A stretch of DNA of 8,458 bases from assembly GCA_001785175.1 (NCBI GenBank), contig MFSY01000051.1:280-8737 (forward strand), given 5' to 3'. Origin of the DNA: Candidatus Muproteobacteria bacterium RIFCSPHIGHO2_01_FULL_65_16 (GTDB lineage: Bacteria; Pseudomonadota; Gammaproteobacteria; Acidiferrobacterales; Sulfurifustaceae). Of the stretch, positions 4,890-8,458 are shown piece by piece; position 1 is the stretch's first letter, and each line of letters begins with the position of its first letter. The notes beneath the pieces were generated by a model, which was given only the letters and a program-made list of their open reading frames with translations, was not told where the DNA came from and did no database searches. The position numbers were made by a program, and so were the translations under genes.

Positions 4890-7700
4890 GTGAACGATTA
4901 TAAAAAAACGCTCAATCTGCCGCGGACGGACTTCCCCATGAAGGCGAATCTGGCCGCGCGCGAGCCGGAGACCCTCAAGCGCTGGCGGGAGTTGAATCTC
5001 TATCAGCGGCTGCGCGAGCAAGGGAAAGGGCGGCCGCGATACGTCCTGCACGACGGGCCGCCGTACGCCAACGGCGACATCCATATCGGCCACGCGGTCA
5101 ACAAGATCCTCAAGGACATCATCGTCAAGTCCAAGACCCTGGGCGGGCACGATGCCCCGTACGTGCCCGGCTGGGACTGCCACGGCCTGCCGATCGAGCT
5201 GGCGGTGGAGAAGCAGATCGGCAAGGCCGGCGTGCAGGTGGACGCGGCCAAGTTCCGCCAGGCCTGCCGCGAATACGCGCGCGAACAGGTGGGCCGCCAG
5301 CGCGAGGATTTCATCCGCCTCGGCGTGCTCGGCGACTGGGAGCATCCGTATCTCACCATGGACTTCGCCCAGGAGGCCGACATCGTCCGCGCCCTCGGGC
5401 GCATCGTCGCCAAGGGCCACGTCGTGCGCGGCCACAAGCCGGTGCACTGGTGCAGCGACTGCGGCTCGGCGCTGGCCGAGGCCGAGGTCGAGTACATGGA
5501 CCGCACCTCGCCCGCCGTTGACGTGCGCTTCGCGGCCGCCGATGCGGAGGAGTTTCTCTCCCGCTGCGAGCACACCGCGGGCCACGCCGGCGAGGGGCCG
5601 ATCCACGTCGTCATCTGGACCACCACCCCGTGGACGCTGCCGGCGAACCAGGCGGTGGCGCTGCATCCGCGGCTGGAATATGTCCTGGTCCAGTGCGTCG
5701 GCAACCGCGGGCGGGAGCGCCTGCTGCTGGCCGAGCCGCTGCTCAAGGACGCCATGCTGCGCTGGGGCATCGAGGACTACCGCGTCGTGGCCACCTGCCT
5801 CGGCGCGGCGCTCGAGGGCGTCCGGCTCCGGCACCCGTTCTACGCGCGCGCGGTGCCGATCGTTCTGGGCGAGCACGTGACCACCGACGCCGGCACCGGC
5901 GCGGTGCACACCGCCCCGGGGCACGGCCTCGAGGACTATGTCGTCGGCGAACGCTACGGCCTGCCCGTGGACAACCCCGTCGGCGCGGACGGAAAGTTTC
6001 TGCCCGGCACGGAGCTGTTCGCCGGCGAGCACGTGTTCAAGGCCAACGACCACGTGATCGAGGCGCTCAAGGCGCGCGGCGCCCTGGTCCATGCCGCGGC
6101 GCTGATCCACAGCTATCCGCACTGCTGGCGCCACAAGACGCCGATCATTTTCCGCGCCACCTCGCAGTGGTTCATCGCCATGGACAAGTTGCGCGACGAC
6201 GCGCTGCGCGCGATCGCGGCCACGCGCTGGATTCCAGAGTGGGGACGGGCGCGCATCGAGGGCATGGTGCGCGAGCGCCCCGACTGGTGCATCTCGCGCC
6301 AGCGCGCCTGGGGCGTGCCGATCCCGCTGTTCATCCACAGGCAGACGGGCGCGATGCATCCCGACACCGCCGGGCTGATCGAGGCGGTGGCGCGGCGCGT
6401 CGAGCAGAAGGGCATTGACGCCTGGTTCGAGCTCAAGGCCGCGGAACTGCTGGGCGCGGACGCGGCCGCATACGAAAAGACAAGCGACACGCTCGACGTC
6501 TGGTTCGACTCCGGCGTCACCCACTCGTGCGTGCTCGAGCGCCGGCCGGAGCTGCAATTTCCAGCGGACATGTACCTCGAAGGCTCCGATCAGCACCGCG
6601 GCTGGTTTCAGTCGTCGCTGCTCACGGCGGTCGCCATCCACGGCCGCGCGCCGTATAAATCCGTGCTCACGCACGGCTTCACCGTGGACGCCAGGGGCAT
6701 GAAGATGTCCAAGTCCAAGGGCAACGTCGTCGTGCCGCAGAAGGTGATCAAGACCCTGGGCGCGGACATCCTGCGGCTCTGGGTCGCGGCGACCGACTAT
6801 CGCGCCGAGATGAGCATCTCCGACGAGATCCTGACGCGCATGGCCGACTCCTACCGCCGCCTGCGCAACACCGCGCGCTACCTCCTGGCCAACCTGCACG
6901 GCTTCGAGCCGGCGCATGTCCTGCCGGGAAGCGAGATGCTGGATCTCGACCGCTGGGCGGTGGCGCAGGCGCGCCGGCTCCAGGATGAGGTCATCGCGGC
7001 GTATGAATCGCATAACTTTCATCTGATCTACCAGAAGCTGCACCAGTTCTGTGTCGTCGAGCTGGGCAGTTTCTATCTCGACGTGCTCAAGGACCGCATG
7101 TACACCATGCCGGCCGCGAGCACCGGGCGGCGCTCGGCGCAGAGCGCCATGTTCCACATCCTCGAGGCGCTGGCGCGGCTGCTGGCCCCGGTCCTGAGCT
7201 TCACCGCCGAGGAGATCTGGTCGTACATGCCGGGCGCGCGCGCGGACTCGGTCTTCCTCGAAACCTGGTACGACCGCTGGCCCGCGGGCGCGGACGCCGA
7301 TCTGAAATTTTGGGACCGGGTCATCGCGGTGCGCGCGGCGGTGAGCAAGGAGCTGGAGAAGCTGCGCGTCGCCGGCGGCATCGGCTCGTCGCTCGACGCC
7401 GAGGTGGATCTGTATTGCGCGCCGGAGCTGCTCTCCCAGCTCCGACGGCTGGGAGACGAGCTGCGTTTTGTGTTCATCTGTTCCTACGCGCGCGCACACC
7501 CCGTCGCCGAACGCACGCCCGAGAGCATCCAGACGGACGTCCCGGGGCTGCATGTGCAGGTGGCGCCTTCCGCGCACGCCAAGTGCGTCCGCTGCTGGCA
7601 CCACCGCGAGGATGTCGGGACCGACAAGGGGCACCCGCTGATCTGCACCCGCTGCGTTGCCAACGCCTTCGGCGCGGGCGAGACGCGGAGGCACGCCTGA
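4890..7700 (+). CDS. ileS: Isoleucyl-tRNA synthetase
   Basis: IleS is a class I synthetase that charges tRNA-Ile and edits mischarged valine. The 936-residue product nearly equals E. coli IleS (938). It starts [17 protein letters not shown] from a GTG codon with a good ribosome-binding site, against MSDYKSTLNLPETGFPM in E. coli. The class I signature is at [12 protein letters not shown], with HIGH at 65-68, and KMSKS is at 605-609. Between them lies the editing insertion with [16 protein letters not shown] and [16 protein letters not shown]. After the helical anticodon-binding region (about 650-820) the C-terminal zinc knuckle has C899, C902, C919 and C922, matching E. coli 901, 904, 921 and 924. 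All features fit the ordinary bacterial type; no T-box leader is visible. It is separated from ribF by the repeat at 4733-4870 and from lspA by two hairpins. Confidence 0.98.
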   Translation: MNDYKKTLNLPRTDFPMKANLAAREPETLKRWRELNLYQRLREQGKGRPRYVLHDGPPYANGDIHIGHAVNKILKDIIVKSKTLGGHDAPYVPGWDCHGLPIELAVEKQIGKAGVQVDAAKFRQACREYAREQVGRQREDFIRLGVLGDWEHPYLTMDFAQEADIVRALGRIVAKGHVVRGHKPVHWCSDCGSALAEAEVEYMDRTSPAVDVRFAAADAEEFLSRCEHTAGHAGEGPIHVVIWTTTPWTLPANQAVALHPRLEYVLVQCVGNRGRERLLLAEPLLKDAMLRWGIEDYRVVATCLGAALEGVRLRHPFYARAVPIVLGEHVTTDAGTGAVHTAPGHGLEDYVVGERYGLPVDNPVGADGKFLPGTELFAGEHVFKANDHVIEALKARGALVHAAALIHSYPHCWRHKTPIIFRATSQWFIAMDKLRDDALRAIAATRWIPEWGRARIEGMVRERPDWCISRQRAWGVPIPLFIHRQTGAMHPDTAGLIEAVARRVEQKGIDAWFELKAAELLGADAAAYEKTSDTLDVWFDSGVTHSCVLERRPELQFPADMYLEGSDQHRGWFQSSLLTAVAIHGRAPYKSVLTHGFTVDARGMKMSKSKGNVVVPQKVIKTLGADILRLWVAATDYRAEMSISDEILTRMADSYRRLRNTARYLLANLHGFEPAHVLPGSEMLDLDRWAVAQARRLQDEVIAAYESHNFHLIYQKLHQFCVVELGSFYLDVLKDRMYTMPAASTGRRSAQSAMFHILEALARLLAPVLSFTAEEIWSYMPGARADSVFLETWYDRWPAGADADLKFWDRVIAVRAAVSKELEKLRVAGGIGSSLDAEVDLYCAPELLSQLRRLGDELRFVFICSYARAHPVAERTPESIQTDVPGLHVQVAPSAHAKCVRCWHHREDVGTDKGHPLICTRCVANAFGAGETRRHA

Positions 7701-7736
7701 TGTTCCCGACCAAAACAAGAGCTGCTTACCAGTTTT

Positions 7737-7758
7737 CCCTCTCCCCTGCGGGAGAGGG
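7737..7758. repeat. CCCTCTCCC hairpin, ileS-lspA gap
   Basis: CCCTCTCCC (7737-7745) pairs with GGGAGAGGG (7750-7758) around a CTGC loop and is followed by GAAGGGTGAGGG (7759-7770). I recall CCCTCTCC...GGGTGAGGG as a dispersed intergenic repeat in many proteobacteria. There is no U-run after it, so it is not an intrinsic terminator. Confidence 0.7.
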
Positions 7759-7771
7759 GAAGGGTGAGGGC

Positions 7772-7795
7772 GTCGCCGGTTTCGAGACCGGCGAC
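7772..7795. repeat. Second hairpin in the ileS-lspA gap
   Basis: GTCGCCGGT (7772-7780) is a perfect inverted copy of ACCGGCGAC (7787-7795), separated by six bases. It lies 31 bases before the lspA ATG. No U-run follows. It may stabilise the 3' end of an ileS message or be part of the repeat just upstream; neither role is shown. Confidence 0.65.
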
Positions 7796-7826
7796 CAAAC
7801 CATCGCGACGGATCTTGATAACTGAA

Positions 7827-8297
7827 ATGTGGCGCTATCTCTGGATCTCGCTCATCGTTTTCGTCCTCGACCAGGCGTCCAAGCTCGCGGCGGTGAAATA
7901 TCTCACGCGCCACGCCGAGGTGAACCTCGCGCCGTTTCTCAATCTCACGCTCGTCTACAACACCGGCGCGGCCTTCGGCTTTCTGAACGACGCCGCCGGC
8001 TGGCAGAACATTTTCTTCATCATTGTCGCCCTCGTCGCCGGCGTCGTGATCCTGTTCATGCTGCGTCGTCTTAATCCGCACGACGCCATGATGGCCGTGG
8101 GCCTGACGCTGATCCTGGGCGGCGCCGCCGGCAACCTCGCCGACCGCCTGATTCACGGATATGTAATTGATTTTATTGATGTATATTATGGTTCCTGGCA
8201 CTGGCCGGCGTTCAACATCGCCGACACGGCGATCACTGTCGGTGCGGTATTATTGGTTCTGGATGCGCTGGGTTTCGGAAAAAAATCCCCGCGCTAA
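7827..8297 (+). CDS. lspA: Lipoprotein signal peptidase (signal peptidase II)
   Basis: LspA is the inner-membrane aspartyl protease that removes signal peptides from diacylglyceryl-modified prolipoproteins. The 156-residue product has four hydrophobic segments, about 4-20, 61-79, 88-107 and 131-148. It carries D15 and K19 of the first helix, NTGAAF (45-50), GNLADR (102-107) with D106, VIDF with D115, and FNIAD with D133. By alignment to Pseudomonas aeruginosa D124 and D143, D115 and D133 form the catalytic pair. I chose ATG 7827, giving [12 protein letters not shown] as in relatives. An in-frame GTG at 7764 would add 21 residues encoded by repeat sequence, and TTG 7815 is also in frame. No strong ribosome-binding site supports any of them. 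Codons 111-122 all end in A or T, unlike the rest of the window. Confidence 0.95.
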   Translation: MWRYLWISLIVFVLDQASKLAAVKYLTRHAEVNLAPFLNLTLVYNTGAAFGFLNDAAGWQNIFFIIVALVAGVVILFMLRRLNPHDAMMAVGLTLILGGAAGNLADRLIHGYVIDFIDVYYGSWHWPAFNIADTAITVGAVLLVLDALGFGKKSPR

Positions 8298-8314
8298 AAA
8301 TCCCGTGTGACCTC

Positions 8315-8458
8315 ATGAAGGTACTGCTGGCAAATCCGCGCGGGTTCTGCGCCGGCGTTGACCGCGCGATCGAGATCGTCGAGCGCGCGCTCGAGCTGTT
8401 CGGCGCGCCGATCTACGTGCGCCACGAAGTGGTGCACAACCGCTATGTGGTGGACGGC
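8315..8458 (+). CDS. ispH: 4-hydroxy-3-methylbut-2-enyl diphosphate reductase, cut by the window edge
   Basis: IspH is the iron-sulfur enzyme of the last step of the MEP pathway, making isopentenyl and dimethylallyl diphosphates. Only the first 48 codons are in the window, but they are nearly identical to E. coli IspH as I recall it: [18 protein letters not shown], then [16 protein letters not shown]12, the first of the three cysteine ligands of the cluster, and H41, a substrate-binding histidine, are present. The gene starts 17 bases after the lspA stop with no clear Shine-Dalgarno sequence, so it is probably cotranscribed with lspA. In E. coli and Pseudomonas fkpB lies between these two genes; here it does not. 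Confidence 0.95.
   Translation, partial: MKVLLANPRGFCAGVDRAIEIVERALELFGAPIYVRHEVVHNRYVVDG

Noticed and set aside
7772..7795. Terminator after ileS
   Set aside because: The hairpin is strong but is not followed by a U-run on either strand, so intrinsic termination is not supported.
4785..8201. A 1138-codon open frame on the minus strand covering all of ileS and part of lspA
   Set aside because: It is antisense to two unmistakable genes, has a composition rich in R, H, V, D and G typical of GC-rich shadow frames, and its end reads through the repeat at 4733-4870. No recognisable domain.

Overview
This window is a stretch of conserved housekeeping chromosome from a GC-rich proteobacterium, most likely a gammaproteobacterium. 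The basis is gene order. proB, then rpsT on the opposite strand, then murJ, ribF, ileS, lspA and ispH is the arrangement I recall from Pseudomonas and many other Gammaproteobacteria. The proteins also resemble gammaproteobacterial versions, with RibF and IleS starting almost like those of Escherichia coli. The genus cannot be fixed from this window; a sulfur-oxidising or other environmental lineage is only a guess from the style of the intergenic repeats.

Layout. Positions 1-903 hold the C-terminal three quarters of proB (glutamate 5-kinase). Positions 904-1221 are gene-free and hold several repeat elements, then the intrinsic terminator of rpsT. rpsT (1222-1485, minus strand) encodes ribosomal protein S20 and has a clear promoter at 1518-1546 with a GC-rich discriminator. 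After a 296-base divergent intergenic region carrying a long inverted repeat, a plus-strand block runs to the end: murJ (1782-3344, lipid II flippase), a DUF2203 gene (3337-3753) overlapping the end of murJ, ribF (3795-4778, FMN/FAD synthesis), ileS (4890-7700, isoleucyl-tRNA synthetase), lspA (7827-8297, signal peptidase II) and the first 48 codons of ispH (8315-8458, isoprenoid synthesis).

How the genes relate. The plus-strand block looks like one transcription unit mixing envelope, cofactor, translation and isoprenoid functions. MurJ, LspA and IspH all bear on the envelope: lipid II export, lipoprotein maturation, and precursors for the undecaprenyl carrier. The usual fkpB between lspA and ispH is absent.

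What stands out is between the genes. Nearly every junction has been colonised by a different short palindromic or tandem repeat: a two-hairpin element and a heptad repeat after proB, a CGCAGAG-type inverted repeat before murJ, an AAGCTT palindrome before ribF, a CGCAAAG-type inverted repeat between ribF and ileS, and two hairpins before lspA. One of them supplies the last 14 codons and probably the stop region of ribF. I found no unknown multi-gene system, mobile element with a transposase, CRISPR array, tRNA or rRNA.
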